DNA of 64,000 nucleotides from an uncultured Blautia sp. GTDB taxonomy: Bacteria; Bacillota; Clostridia; Lachnospirales; Lachnospiraceae. The stretch spans positions 1 through 64,000 of the forward strand of contig CAKRMK010000014.1 of NCBI GenBank assembly GCA_934364795.1, in the 5' to 3' direction. Every line of letters begins with the position of its first letter. Within the stretch, counting starts at the first letter, position 1. The notes beneath the pieces were generated by a model, which did not search any database, had not been told where the DNA came from, and saw only the letters and a list, made by a program, of their open reading frames with translations. The position numbers were made by a program, and so were the translations under genes. Positions 34,223-42,988 of the stretch are shown one piece after another.

Positions 34223-35767
34223 ATGGACAAATTCAAGGAACAGGATAGCTTCCTTTATTATAAGAATGAACTGGTGGCAACTTTTATTCCTGTGATAAGT
34301 TTTGTAGAAGTACTCCATAATCGGGTAACTGACAGCTACACATACAAATATCATGTTTCTATAAAAACGGTAGACTGTGAGATGGGGCAGGAGCGGGTAT
34401 TTGATTCTTTGCAAAACATTTCTTTTCACAAGCATTGGAAGGAATGTGCAGGAAGCGATAATCTATCTAAACGTCAGAAAAAGCTACTGAATGAATACCT
34501 GTACTTGCTGGGAAGCCGGGCACCTAAAAGGGAACAGGAATGTTTTAACAGAATCACCTGTCAGGAAACTTCTGCGATGCGGGAAAACGCTTGGTTCGAA
34601 TTGGCTGATTATTTAGTAAACTTACTGACCATAAAGGGAAAGGAAACGGAAGTACTTTTTCTGTGCAAGATGGCTGCGCTTATGAAGCCATTATTTGAAA
34701 AAGCAAACCATCCGATGAATTTTTTTATATTTCTGCATGGTCATTCGGGAGTCGGTAAGACAGTGCTGGCAAAACTGTTCTTTGTTCAAGATTCTGGACA
34801 GGATAAGAATTTCAAAATGGACAGCCAATTGGATGTGGAAAAAGCGCTTCAATATTATCAAGGTGACACGGTGCTTATTGATGATTATCATCCAGAAGCT
34901 TCCGATTACAGAAAAAAGAAACAAAATTCAGTAATGGATTTGCTTGCGCGCCAAACGGATTGTAATGGAAAAGCACTTGCTGTTTCAACTGCCGAGATTC
35001 GTGAAGGATGTTTTTCGCTCCAAGACCGTGAGATTCAAATTGAAATCAGTGATACAGAAGTAGACTGGGAAAAATTTGCATATGTCCAGAAGAATATTAT
35101 TCAGTTTAAGAAGCTTTTATATATCGTATGTCATGAAATATATGCAAACCAAGGACAAATAATGACGCTGATCGCCAATAATACCAGGCACAAAGCAGGC
35201 ACTTTCCGTATTACATACTATATAGAAACCATGAAATTAGTGGTGGTTATTTTAGAGTTCGTGCTTAGGAAAACGCCACTTGGAAATTTGCTGGAAAAGA
35301 AAATGGGAAACACCACCATGGGACAACATTGGTATCAGTTGCTGGATGAAATAGAAAATCGACAGAATCGGTATATGATGTGCCTCAAGGACAATGAAAA
35401 TGGAATAGATTTAATAACGGTGTTTTTCAGAATGGTCAATGATGAGAAAGTTTTTCGGAGAGTCCCAGGAGAGCTTATGAAAAAGCATTCTGATAACAAT
35501 GTGAAAGATATTTATTCGTTTGGAGCCGTTATTTATGTTGCGGAGCGAACACTTCTTGTAGGCATACAAAGATATTTTGAAAATGAACCAGAGCAAAGGA
35601 AAGAGGTGAGAACCTATAAAAAGAAAATGATCGAAGCTCTAAAGGCAGAAGAGATATTGTTAGTAGATAATTCAAAAGCTAATACTAAGAAAAAGAATGG
35701 AAAACGTTTCTATGAAATTGATTATAAACGTTTGAAATATTTCTGTCAGCTTCAAGATGCAAAGTAA
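34223..35767 (+). CDS. Replication-type P-loop ATPase / helicase
   Basis: 514 residues. Walker A GHSGVGKT (173-180) and Walker B TVLIDDYH are followed by a sensor-like segment near ALAVSTAEIREGCFSLQDREI. The N-terminal ~140 residues match nothing I know, and the C-terminal part is a winged-helix-like region (RFYEIDYKRLKYFCQ). The layout resembles superfamily 3/AAA helicases and Rep proteins of mobile elements. ATG 34223 follows AGGAGGTG; the in-frame ATG 34178 lies inside a hairpin-like GGCTGG/CCAGCC segment and has no SD. Likely replicates the circular form, which would help its stability. Confidence 0.65.
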   Translation: MDKFKEQDSFLYYKNELVATFIPVISFVEVLHNRVTDSYTYKYHVSIKTVDCEMGQERVFDSLQNISFHKHWKECAGSDNLSKRQKKLLNEYLYLLGSRAPKREQECFNRITCQETSAMRENAWFELADYLVNLLTIKGKETEVLFLCKMAALMKPLFEKANHPMNFFIFLHGHSGVGKTVLAKLFFVQDSGQDKNFKMDSQLDVEKALQYYQGDTVLIDDYHPEASDYRKKKQNSVMDLLARQTDCNGKALAVSTAEIREGCFSLQDREIQIEISDTEVDWEKFAYVQKNIIQFKKLLYIVCHEIYANQGQIMTLIANNTRHKAGTFRITYYIETMKLVVVILEFVLRKTPLGNLLEKKMGNTTMGQHWYQLLDEIENRQNRYMMCLKDNENGIDLITVFFRMVNDEKVFRRVPGELMKKHSDNNVKDIYSFGAVIYVAERTLLVGIQRYFENEPEQRKEVRTYKKKMIEALKAEEILLVDNSKANTKKKNGKRFYEIDYKRLKYFCQLQDAK

Positions 35768-35841
35768 ATAAAACAAGCGATATATTATCTGGATGAACTG
35801 AATAAAACAACTCACGATGTGAACGAAAGGAGTAATGTAAG

Positions 35842-36039
35842 ATGAGAAAAATAAAAATTGAAACACCAGAAATGGAACCACTGGCAATTAGCCAGGAACA
35901 GGCAAAGGCACGCTATAATATGGGAACTTATATGATTGACAAGGTTGCTGGTGATGCGAAAGCGATAGTCCGTATAGGGCGTAGAAAAGTATATCTGGTA
36001 GGTAAGCTTGATGACTATATCAATAAGCTGGCAGAATGA
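35842..36039 (+). CDS. xis: Excisionase (Tn916 Xis-type)
   Basis: 65 residues: a winged-helix DNA-binding protein (PLAISQEQAKARYNMGTYMIDKV, with basic wing IGRRKVYLVGKLDDYI). It lies directly upstream of the integrase and is the expected directionality factor, bending the ends so that the integrase excises the element. SD AAAGGAG. Transcribed with the integrase. Confidence 0.85.
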   Translation: MRKIKIETPEMEPLAISQEQAKARYNMGTYMIDKVAGDAKAIVRIGRRKVYLVGKLDDYINKLAE

Positions 36040-36095
36040 CATAGGTGCGCTCACTCAGCTGTTATGGCTGGGTGGGCAGAAAAGGAGTAGATAGA

Positions 36096-37235
36096 ATGGC
36101 AAAAGATGCAAGAGGACGAGAGCTTCCAAAGGGAATCAGACAGCGGGATAATGGAACCTTTGAGGGCCGTGTTGCTGTGGATGGAAAGAGAGTTAGTGTT
36201 TATGGTAATACAGTGACAGAGGTGAAAAAGAAAATCGCTGAGACCAAGTATAAGATGGAACATGGCATTTATGTAGATCAATGCAATATTTCATTTGATG
36301 AGTGGTTCAATACCTGGTTGGAAGAGTACAAGAAAAACAGTGTAAAAAGTGGTACTGTTTTTTCATATAAAAATTATTACAAGTATTACATAAAGGATGA
36401 GTTGGGAATGCGGAAGCTCCGGGATCTGCGGGGCGAACACATACAGCACCTTTATAACAAATTGAAACAAGATGGAATTGCGACTTCGACTATTAAAATT
36501 GTTTCCGCTGTACTCAGTGGCTGTATGAAGCAGGCTTTAAAAAATGGGTTAATAGAAAGAAACCCAGTACCGTTGGCAATTTTACCGAAAGCAGGTGTAA
36601 AAAAGCAAAGTAGGGTACTGACCCAGGAAGAACAGACGCTGTTTCTTAAGTATGCAAAAGCAAAGGATAGCTATTTATATAATTTCTTTGCGCTGGCATT
36701 GCGGACAGGAATGCGTAATGGAGAACTGCGTGGATTAAAGTATTCTGATATCGACAAAAAGAAAATGGTGATTCATGTGGTTAGAACTTTGAAGTATGAA
36801 GAAGGAAGGGGATTATACGAGGATACACCGAAAACTGCTAGTTCTACGAGAGATATTCCGCTGACGGAAGATATGCTTCAGATTATTGAAAACCAGAAAA
36901 AATTCTGGGGGATATCCAAAATTATCAATAAAAATGAATATGTATTTCACCAGGGAGATAAAAGACCTATTAGCAGAGACTGTGTACAGAGTGAGATTGA
37001 TCGGGTGATTGCATTGATAAGAGAAGATGGAATTAATTTCGAACGCTTTACCTGTCATGGATTCAGACATACGTTTGCCACCAGAGCTATAGAATCTGGT
37101 ATGCAGCCACAGACGCTGAAAACAATTCTGGGGCATTCTACACTGAGTATGACGATGGATTTATATTCTCATGTATTACCGAGCACCAAAGCTGAAGAGA
37201 TGGAAGCTATTTCGGGTGCATTCAAGATTTCATGA
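36096..37235 (+). CDS. int: Tyrosine integrase of the element
   Basis: 379 residues. An N-terminal arm-binding domain (KGIRQRDNGTFEGRV) is followed by a SAM-like core-binding domain (SFDEWFNTWLEEYKKN), then the catalytic domain. Active-site residues visible: Arg in ALRTGMRNGE, HGFRH, LGHS, and nucleophile Y357 in DLYSHV. ATG 36096 follows AAAAGGAG; the frame extends to 36045 without an SD. It lies at the right end, 134 bp from the right direct repeat, with arm-type repeats in between. The last ~215 codons are nearly identical to a fragment at 48624-49307. Confidence 0.93.
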   Translation: MAKDARGRELPKGIRQRDNGTFEGRVAVDGKRVSVYGNTVTEVKKKIAETKYKMEHGIYVDQCNISFDEWFNTWLEEYKKNSVKSGTVFSYKNYYKYYIKDELGMRKLRDLRGEHIQHLYNKLKQDGIATSTIKIVSAVLSGCMKQALKNGLIERNPVPLAILPKAGVKKQSRVLTQEEQTLFLKYAKAKDSYLYNFFALALRTGMRNGELRGLKYSDIDKKKMVIHVVRTLKYEEGRGLYEDTPKTASSTRDIPLTEDMLQIIENQKKFWGISKIINKNEYVFHQGDKRPISRDCVQSEIDRVIALIREDGINFERFTCHGFRHTFATRAIESGMQPQTLKTILGHSTLSMTMDLYSHVLPSTKAEEMEAISGAFKIS

Positions 37236-37244
37236 ATGGGGTAC

Positions 37245-37266
37245 GCACCCCATTTCTACCCCATTT
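37245..37266. repeat. Right-end tandem arm repeats (ACCCCATTT x2)
   Basis: GCACCCCATTT and CTACCCCATTT head to tail, in the same orientation as the left-end pair. They begin 10 bp after the integrase stop and form a palindrome with the preceding ATGGGGT. Confidence 0.6.
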
Positions 37267-37369
37267 CGCTTTAAATCTGACAAATACAGACAGAAAGGAA
37301 TACCGCAGAAAACGCTGATTTTCTGCGGTATTCGTATGGTTTTGTGGAAGATAAATTCTTATTTTTTTA

Positions 37370-37515
37370 AGTTTTGTTTTACGAGTGGAAGGTCACGAAC
37401 ACTCGATTCATTTAGCGCCGGGAATCGGCGGAAAAGCCGCTTAAGACCTTATTTTTCTGGGCTTTTCAACGGTTGAGAGTATAGCACATTTGGGAAAGGA
37501 ATGCAAGGGGAAATG
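37370..37515. repeat. 146-bp direct repeat, right copy (attR side)
   Basis: Second copy of the queT promoter/leader block, at the element-chromosome boundary. It carries its own TTGCAT-17-TATACT promoter but no queT gene. Confidence 0.9.
37478..37506 (-). promoter_or_regulatory. Orphan promoter in the right repeat, firing into the element
   Basis: Minus-strand TTGCAT, 17-bp spacer, TATACT. Transcripts would run through the copied leader and on toward the 3' end of the integrase gene in antisense. Confidence 0.6.
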
Positions 37516-37530
37516 AGGGGTGTACCCACA

Positions 37531-37656
37531 ATGGAATTTAAAATGGTGAGATCCTTTGCGTATAGCATGAATGAACTTGTTTATTTGAAAAATGATGAAG
37601 CGGTATGTGATAGTCTTCAGGTGGCGGAGAAATTTGGAAAGAGACACGATAAATAG
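37531..37656 (+). pseudogene. Rha phage regulator, N-terminal fragment
   Basis: From ATG 37567 the frame reads MNELVYLKNDEAVCDS then LQVAEKFGK, the start of Rha-type phage regulatory proteins, but stops after 29 residues. The ~130-residue remainder is missing. A relic of an earlier prophage or element next to the attachment site. Confidence 0.65.
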
Positions 37657-37674
37657 GTGACTCAGAATGGAAAA

Positions 37675-37703
37675 TTGACAAATCACAGAAGCTGGCATAT
37701 AAT
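37675..37703 (+). promoter_or_regulatory. Consensus promoter for the antitoxin RNA
   Basis: TTGACA, 17-bp spacer, TATAAT: a perfect sigma-A promoter in noncoding DNA facing the small toxin gene. Confidence 0.8.
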
Positions 37704-37709
37704 ATACTT

Positions 37710-37815
37710 ATCAAGACAGCCAGTAAGGGAGGTTAAGGCTCCCCGTCCTGGCAATTAAGTGTTAAATAAGATTTAGCCGCCTAATCTTTTCCAGGGACAG
37801 GGCGGCTATTTCTTA
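37710..37815 (+). ncRNA. Putative antisense antitoxin RNA (type I system)
   Basis: Expected transcript from the promoter at 37675 to the AGCCGCC/GGCGGCT terminator hairpin (arms 37775-37781 and 37801-37807). Its 3' part overlaps the end and 3' UTR of the convergent toxin gene, as in txpA/RatA-type loci. A 5' hairpin (GGGAG/CTCCC) is present. Confidence 0.6.
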
Positions 37816-37889
37816 TGTGTGTATGTAAGGATAGATACAATTAAGCTGGCTGTCGTCAGAATAATCATAAAGATCTCATAATCGCTCAT
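37806..37889 (-). CDS. Holin-like type I toxin peptide (27 aa)
   Basis: MSDYEIFMIILTTASLIV then SILTYTHKK: short acidic start, a single membrane helix and a basic HKK end, the pattern of the small membrane toxins often annotated putative holin-like toxin in Clostridia and Bacilli. AGGAGGGG lies six bases before ATG 37889; an in-frame ATG at 37895 abuts the SD and is less likely. A consensus promoter on the other strand supplies an overlapping RNA. Too short to be found by most gene callers. Confidence 0.75.
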   Translation of the reverse strand: MSDYEIFMIILTTASLIVSILTYTHKK

Positions 37890-38116
37890 AAGCATCCCCT
37901 CCTGTCAAGATTCAGGATCAGGGAACCACAGCCGCTCTACTGGCTGCCTGGATAAATATATTATGTTTGATTTATATGTTGGGCCTCTTCAATTTTTTGC
38001 TGTATTAAGTGAATATTTAAATCATCCCAATAATTCGGGATAATATTTGCAGCAGAAAAAGTGAAAAGCTGTAATAAAACAGTAATTCTATATTTTTTTA
38101 TGGAGATTTCTGACAG

Positions 38117-38861
38117 CTATTTTTCTGCATCAGCCAGATTCTTTTTTAATTCGATCATCTTATCACGTAGTTCAGCTGCCTGCTCGAAATTCAGGTCTGT
38201 GGCTGCCTGGCGCATCTGTTTTTCAAGCTGCTGGATAGATTCTTCAATTCTTTGGTACTCATGGATTCCGGATCCTTCTTTAGCTTCATTTCTGTTTGTG
38301 CAACAGCCTTGGAAACAGCAATCAAGTCACGGACTGCTTTTTTAATAGTGGTAGGAGTGATCCCATGTTCTTCATTATACCGTTCCTGGATTTCCCTTCT
38401 TCGGTTGGTTTCTTCGATAGCATTTTTCATAGAATCTGTCATCACATCTGCATACATGATAACGTGCCCATCACTGTTTCGGGCTGCACGGCCGATGGTC
38501 TGGATCAGAGAGGTTTCGGAACGGAGAAAGCCTTGGCAATATAGGTGTCAGAAGAGGGAACGTAAGCCTCCGGCTGGTAGTAATCGTAATAGGAGACAAA
38601 GTATTCCACTGCATTCTCAGGGAAGAATTACTTAAATTCTCCATAGAGCTGTGCTGCCAGTGTTTTATTATGTGCCAGAATCAGTGTTGGCTTGTTCAGC
38701 TGCACAATAACATTCGCCATAGTAAACGTCTTATCAGACCCTGTTACTCCCAGAAGGGTCTCAAACTGGTTTCCCTCTTTAAAGCCTTTCACCAGCTTGG
38801 CAATAGCCTGCGGCTGGTCTCCAGTCGGTTTGTACTCCGAATGCAATTCAAAATGATCCAT
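38117..38861 (-). pseudogene. uvrB: uvrB pseudogene with internal deletion
   Basis: The first ~77 codons match intact uvrB at 61247-63235 ([18 protein letters not shown]), except that Walker A reads TGSDKT instead of TGSGKT. Further homology continues, frameshifted, to a [11 protein letters not shown] equivalent. It then jumps at a CCTT junction (about 38533) to the C-terminal fifth ([17 protein letters not shown] region) and ends at 38117. About 1.24 kb of the middle is lost and there are extra frameshifts. It cannot make a working protein. Confidence 0.9.
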
Positions 38862-38930
38862 AGTTTTCTCCTGATGTTTTTGAAAAAATAACAGTATAGT
38901 TCCTTTTCACATCATTATATCATTCCCCAT

Positions 38931-38974
38931 AAAAAAAGTACAGAACAAACCGAATGTTTGTTCTGTACCTTTTT
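38931..38974. terminator. Bidirectional terminator by the GH2 operon
   Basis: Perfect 13-bp stem GTACAGAACAAAC/GTTTGTTCTGTAC with a 5-nt loop, A7 on one side and T5 on the other. Confidence 0.9.
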
Positions 38975-38999
38975 CCCTATACCACGTTACGTTCCATCA

Positions 39000-41186
39000 T
39001 TACGCCCAGTAAATTCTGCATCCAGTCTCATGGCTCATATGAACCGGATGGCCAGGTGTATGCTTCGGCATATAAAATACATCATGGTATTCGTTTCTGG
39101 CCAGAAGCTTTCCATCCTGCTCTATCCACAGCGCAACATCATAGACGCTTCCACTGTGAATCGTTCCGTCGAAATCCCAGAGCTTTGTGAGAGAATCCTC
39201 TGCTATGACAATTTCTTTCACATCCTCAGCTACTACTTTGCCTGCTTCGTCAGTAATGCTGTAGCCTACCTGGCAGGTTCCAAGCGGATAACTGTAATCG
39301 TTTACCGCATAAATTGCATCCAGCTTGTCTTTAAACTTTAAAAATATTCCAACTGGCATATTGCTTTCCAGCACAGCCTGCAGACCCTTTTTCGGAAGAC
39401 CCCAGTAATCATAAATTCCGTAAAATGTTTGCGGACACATATCATTAAATAAGAACTGCACATAGCCTGCATTTGGCTTATACTTCTGCATACGGTAATG
39501 TTCAATAAAATATTTCAGCAAATAATACTGATATTGTCCAATTGAATCCAAATTTTCCAGTATCGGCTGCAAACGGCGGTATACAGGTGGCATTTTTTTC
39601 AAGTCATCGATACATGGTGGTGCATCAAAGCCGAACTCTGTATTCATCTTTTCTGTCGTTCCATAGATATCACTGTAATGTCCATCTGCACCGTCCAGTG
39701 AACCTGTATAGTTGTGGCTGTCTCCGCTGTCTGGATCATTTACGCAGAAAGAACCTTTAATGACCGGACGGCTTGGATCATGCTCACATACTGCTGCAAA
39801 CAGCTTCGGACCTGGGCTTACCTTCATTGCATCACAGTCAGCCCGATCCATATCCGGAGTTGGATTTAATGTAAGATTACCCGGCTCATTCATACAGATC
39901 CAGCAAAACAGAGAAGGATGTTTTTTTAGCATATCGACGGTTTCCAGGTAAATATGGATAAAACGGTCTGCAAATGCTTCGTCAACCGGATGCATCCAGT
40001 TATATTCAGAATCATGCATAATTCCAAGGCCAAGTTCATCACACAGCTCATAGAAAACTGGAAGATCTACATGTACGTGTACGCGAAGCATATTAAAGCC
40101 GCTGTTTTTTATTTGCAGCAAGTCTCTGCGATAACGTTCTTCGTTCATTGCAGAAACGTAGGCATCTGGAAAATATGCTGTTCCTCTCATGTAGAAATCT
40201 TTTCCATTTAAAATAAATTTTGTCATTTCCGGTGTGCGATGCATCTCGATTTTCCGGAAACCAGTTGTCTCCTCATAAGATTCCATTACTGAGCCATCTT
40301 TTGTACAGAGCACAACCTTTACCCGGTAGACAAAAGGTGTTCCCTTATCCCATGTATTCCAGAGACGGACATGAGAGAGTGCTCCATCCAGGCTGGCAAC
40401 GGTCGGTTCAGAGCCATTGCATGACTGTGTACCAATCAGATCCTCATTCTTAAAAAAGACCACCGCTCCGGTAAAGCAGTCTGTAATACTCCACTTCAAA
40501 GCCGCAGTTTTAAGATTCTTTATCTTAACTTTCAAATGCAGACTGGCATTCTCCAGCGTATCATCCAGCTGATAAGAAAATTCCGGGTTTTCTGCAAAGC
40601 CAGCTCCTTTTTGTATTTTCAGGCTGACGCTTCCATAAATGCCGACCGGATTTACATCTCTTTGAATGAACGTGTCAGAATGCTCATAAGTACCTTTTAC
40701 CATATTTCGGTAGATTAAAAAGGTACGCCGTTCCTGCCGGTTTGCCGCAACCTCGTCATCCCATGGCGACCAGACCTTTACAATCAGTCGGTTCTTTCCG
40801 TTTCTCTGTACTGCCTCGTCTAGTGAAAAAGAAAATGGAGCTGAATACCCTTCATGACAACCAAGGTAAACGCCATTCAGCCAGACTTTGCAGTAATAAT
40901 CCACATTTGTAAAACAAAGTTCTATATGTTCTTCTGCTCCAAGTGCCAGCTCAAACTCTTTTTTATACCACCATGGGGCATCATTAAAATAACGCAGTTC
41001 TCTTCCCCAGTACGGATGCTCCGAAAAAAGGAGCTGCAGGTGCTTTAATTCTGGCAGTGGCTCCCATTCCGAAATCTGTGGTCCCTGCAGTGTCATAAAA
41101 TCCTCACGTTCCGGCAGACCAAGCTGCTCACACGTATCATGTACATCCTGTAAAATATTCCAGTTCTTTGATAAATCCAGTTTCAT
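39000..41186 (-). CDS. Glycoside hydrolase family 2 enzyme
   Basis: 728 residues. An N-terminal sugar-binding jelly roll (WWYKKEFEL, then VWLNGVYLGCHEGYSAPF), an Ig-like domain, and a TIM barrel with acid/base E434 in CWICMNEPG and nucleophile E517 in MNTEFGFDA. GH2 members cleave beta-galactosides, beta-glucuronides, beta-mannosides and others with retention; this variant lacks clear signatures of lacZ or uidA, so the substrate is open. No signal peptide: it works inside the cell on what the adjacent transporter imports. Last gene of its operon. Confidence 0.9.
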   Translation of the reverse strand: MKLDLSKNWNILQDVHDTCEQLGLPEREDFMTLQGPQISEWEPLPELKHLQLLFSEHPYWGRELRYFNDAPWWYKKEFELALGAEEHIELCFTNVDYYCKVWLNGVYLGCHEGYSAPFSFSLDEAVQRNGKNRLIVKVWSPWDDEVAANRQERRTFLIYRNMVKGTYEHSDTFIQRDVNPVGIYGSVSLKIQKGAGFAENPEFSYQLDDTLENASLHLKVKIKNLKTAALKWSITDCFTGAVVFFKNEDLIGTQSCNGSEPTVASLDGALSHVRLWNTWDKGTPFVYRVKVVLCTKDGSVMESYEETTGFRKIEMHRTPEMTKFILNGKDFYMRGTAYFPDAYVSAMNEERYRRDLLQIKNSGFNMLRVHVHVDLPVFYELCDELGLGIMHDSEYNWMHPVDEAFADRFIHIYLETVDMLKKHPSLFCWICMNEPGNLTLNPTPDMDRADCDAMKVSPGPKLFAAVCEHDPSRPVIKGSFCVNDPDSGDSHNYTGSLDGADGHYSDIYGTTEKMNTEFGFDAPPCIDDLKKMPPVYRRLQPILENLDSIGQYQYYLLKYFIEHYRMQKYKPNAGYVQFLFNDMCPQTFYGIYDYWGLPKKGLQAVLESNMPVGIFLKFKDKLDAIYAVNDYSYPLGTCQVGYSITDEAGKVVAEDVKEIVIAEDSLTKLWDFDGTIHSGSVYDVALWIEQDGKLLARNEYHDVFYMPKHTPGHPVHMSHETGCRIYWA

Positions 41187-41200
41187 ATATCCTCCTGTAT

Positions 41201-42043
41201 TCAGCTCTTGACAGCACCTGCTGCCATGCCCTCCATTACCTGTTTATTTAAAAAGAAATATACTACAATCGTCGGAAGAATTGCAATTACGATTGCTGCA
41301 AAGGTAGCCCCCCAGTCTCTGCGTCCCATCTCACCGACAAAAGCATTCAGTCCGATTGGAAGAGTTTTCATCTCGTCTTTTGTCATAAATGTATTTGCAT
41401 AAGTAAACTCATTCCAGATTGACACAAAGTTATAGATAATCACTGTGATAGTGGAATTTTTTGCCATTGGAAATACTATCTGCCTGAAAATCCTAAAATT
41501 ACCTGCTCCGTCAATTGCTCCCGCCTCCAGGAGCTCATTCGGTATGTATTTCATGAATCCAACATACAGGAAAATACACATTGGCAGACTGAAGCCGATC
41601 TGCGGCAGAATAACGGCAGCATAGGTATTACGCAATCCCAACGTATTATAAGTCTGGAACATTGGGATCAGACATGAAAATGTGGGAATCATCATGCCAA
41701 GTAAAAAAAAGGTCAATACCTTTTCGCTCTGTTTGAAGCGAATTTTGCTGATCGCATAGGCCGCTGGTGCACTTAGTACTACGATACCAAACAGTGTACA
41801 TACAGCTACAACCACACTGTTAAGGAAATAGCGCACGAGACTGGACTGCGTAAACGCTTTGATATAATTTCCAAGATAAAAGCTGCCAGGAAGCGCATAT
41901 GGCGCAGAACCGGCAATTTCCTCTGGTGTTTTTAAGCTTGCTGTAAGAACCCAAAATACAGGGTAGCTTTGCAGCACTACAAAAAAGATAATGAAGATTA
42001 GAAATATTATTTTTGTTTTCTTACCTGCCTGTAACGTTTCCAT
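41201..42043 (-). CDS. ABC sugar permease, MalG type (GH2 locus)
   Basis: 280 residues, six membrane helices, EAA loop LLEAGAIDGAGNFRIF and C-terminal KQVMEGMAAGAVKS. It lies 14 bp upstream of the GH2 gene and 12 bp after the other permease. Needs an ATPase from elsewhere. Confidence 0.92.
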   Translation of the reverse strand: METLQAGKKTKIIFLIFIIFFVVLQSYPVFWVLTASLKTPEEIAGSAPYALPGSFYLGNYIKAFTQSSLVRYFLNSVVVAVCTLFGIVVLSAPAAYAISKIRFKQSEKVLTFFLLGMMIPTFSCLIPMFQTYNTLGLRNTYAAVILPQIGFSLPMCIFLYVGFMKYIPNELLEAGAIDGAGNFRIFRQIVFPMAKNSTITVIIYNFVSIWNEFTYANTFMTKDEMKTLPIGLNAFVGEMGRRDWGATFAAIVIAILPTIVVYFFLNKQVMEGMAAGAVKS

Positions 42044-42055
42044 CTAATCCCCCCA

Positions 42056-42922
42056 TCAATCACTGAATTTTTTCTGAATCAGTTTTACGATTCCTACGGC
42101 TACTAATGACTCAATCAAAATAAATACCGCAAGTGTACTTCCATAGCCAAAGTTTGACATACTGAATGCCGTTTTATACATATAGGTTGCTACAAGTTCT
42201 GTTGCATTACCAGGACCACCTCCGGTCAGGATGTAAGATACATCAAATCCCTTCAGACAGCCGTTTACAAGAATGACCAGAACCACAAAAAACATATTTT
42301 TAATCGCTGGAAGCTTGACAAAGAAATATGCCTGTATCCAGCTACATCCATCGATATACGCAGCCTCTATGGTGTCTTTGGAAACATTCATCAGTGCGGC
42401 ATAAAAAATAACCATATATAATCCGCAGAATTTGTATCCATCAATCAGAGTCACCCATGGCAGTGCATATTTAAAATCAGATAAAAAAGCTATTGGCTTG
42501 AGATGCATCAGCTTCATCAGTGCTGGTATTACACCGAGTGGCTGAACTGACAGCAGTTTTTCAAAAATCTTGCAGACTGCCATAGAGGAAATAATACAGG
42601 GAATGAAGTACAATACCCGGAATATATTGGACCCCTTTTTAATTCCGGAAAGCAGGGTAGCCATTAAAAGTCCCATAAACATCTGAAAGACTGTGCCGAG
42701 CAACAGGAAAAACATATTATTCAAAAAAGCAGTTCGCAAATTTTTATCTGATAGCATCCGGCTGTAATTTTCCAAGCCTGCAAATGTTTTTTCTCCGATT
42801 CCATTCCAGTCCATAAAGCTGTAGCCAATAGTTTGAAGCATTGGGAAAAGAACAATCGACACGTAAACCACAAGTGCAGGCAATAAAAAAAGCCATGGTT
42901 CTATTTTTCTTTTTGGCTTCAT
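42056..42922 (-). CDS. ABC sugar permease, MalF/UgpA type (GH2 locus)
   Basis: 288 residues, six membrane helices, EAA loop IEAAYIDGCSWIQAYF. It forms the membrane pore with the MalG-type partner. It starts 66 bp after the binding-protein gene. Confidence 0.92.
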   Translation of the reverse strand: MKPKRKIEPWLFLLPALVVYVSIVLFPMLQTIGYSFMDWNGIGEKTFAGLENYSRMLSDKNLRTAFLNNMFFLLLGTVFQMFMGLLMATLLSGIKKGSNIFRVLYFIPCIISSMAVCKIFEKLLSVQPLGVIPALMKLMHLKPIAFLSDFKYALPWVTLIDGYKFCGLYMVIFYAALMNVSKDTIEAAYIDGCSWIQAYFFVKLPAIKNMFFVVLVILVNGCLKGFDVSYILTGGGPGNATELVATYMYKTAFSMSNFGYGSTLAVFILIESLVAVGIVKLIQKKFSD

Positions 42923-42988
42923 ATTTGTCTTCCTTTCTGATATCCGGGGCTTTTGAAAATCATAAGCCCCGGATGCTGTTTCTCTGTC

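Larger units (their letters stand above)
19064..37515. mobile_element. Integrative mobilizable element inserted at the queT leader (~18.3 kb)
   Basis: Bounded by the 146-bp direct repeats. A Tn916-type excisionase and a tyrosine integrase sit at the right end. Inside are an XRE regulator, recombination genes (YqaJ, Rad52-like), a serine recombinase, a relaxase with accessory protein, and a replication ATPase. No VirB4, coupling protein or other conjugation channel gene is present, so it would have to be mobilised by another element's machinery. The unit, excluding one repeat, is 18,306 bp. Confidence 0.85.

Noticed and set aside
19064..37515. Full conjugative element (ICE)
   Set aside because: No coupling protein, VirB4 or channel genes anywhere in the interval, so mobilizable is the furthest I can go.
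38117..38861. Two small separate uvrB-like genes
   Set aside because: The halves align to the two ends of the intact uvrB with a deletion between and a mutated Walker A; one pseudogene explains both.
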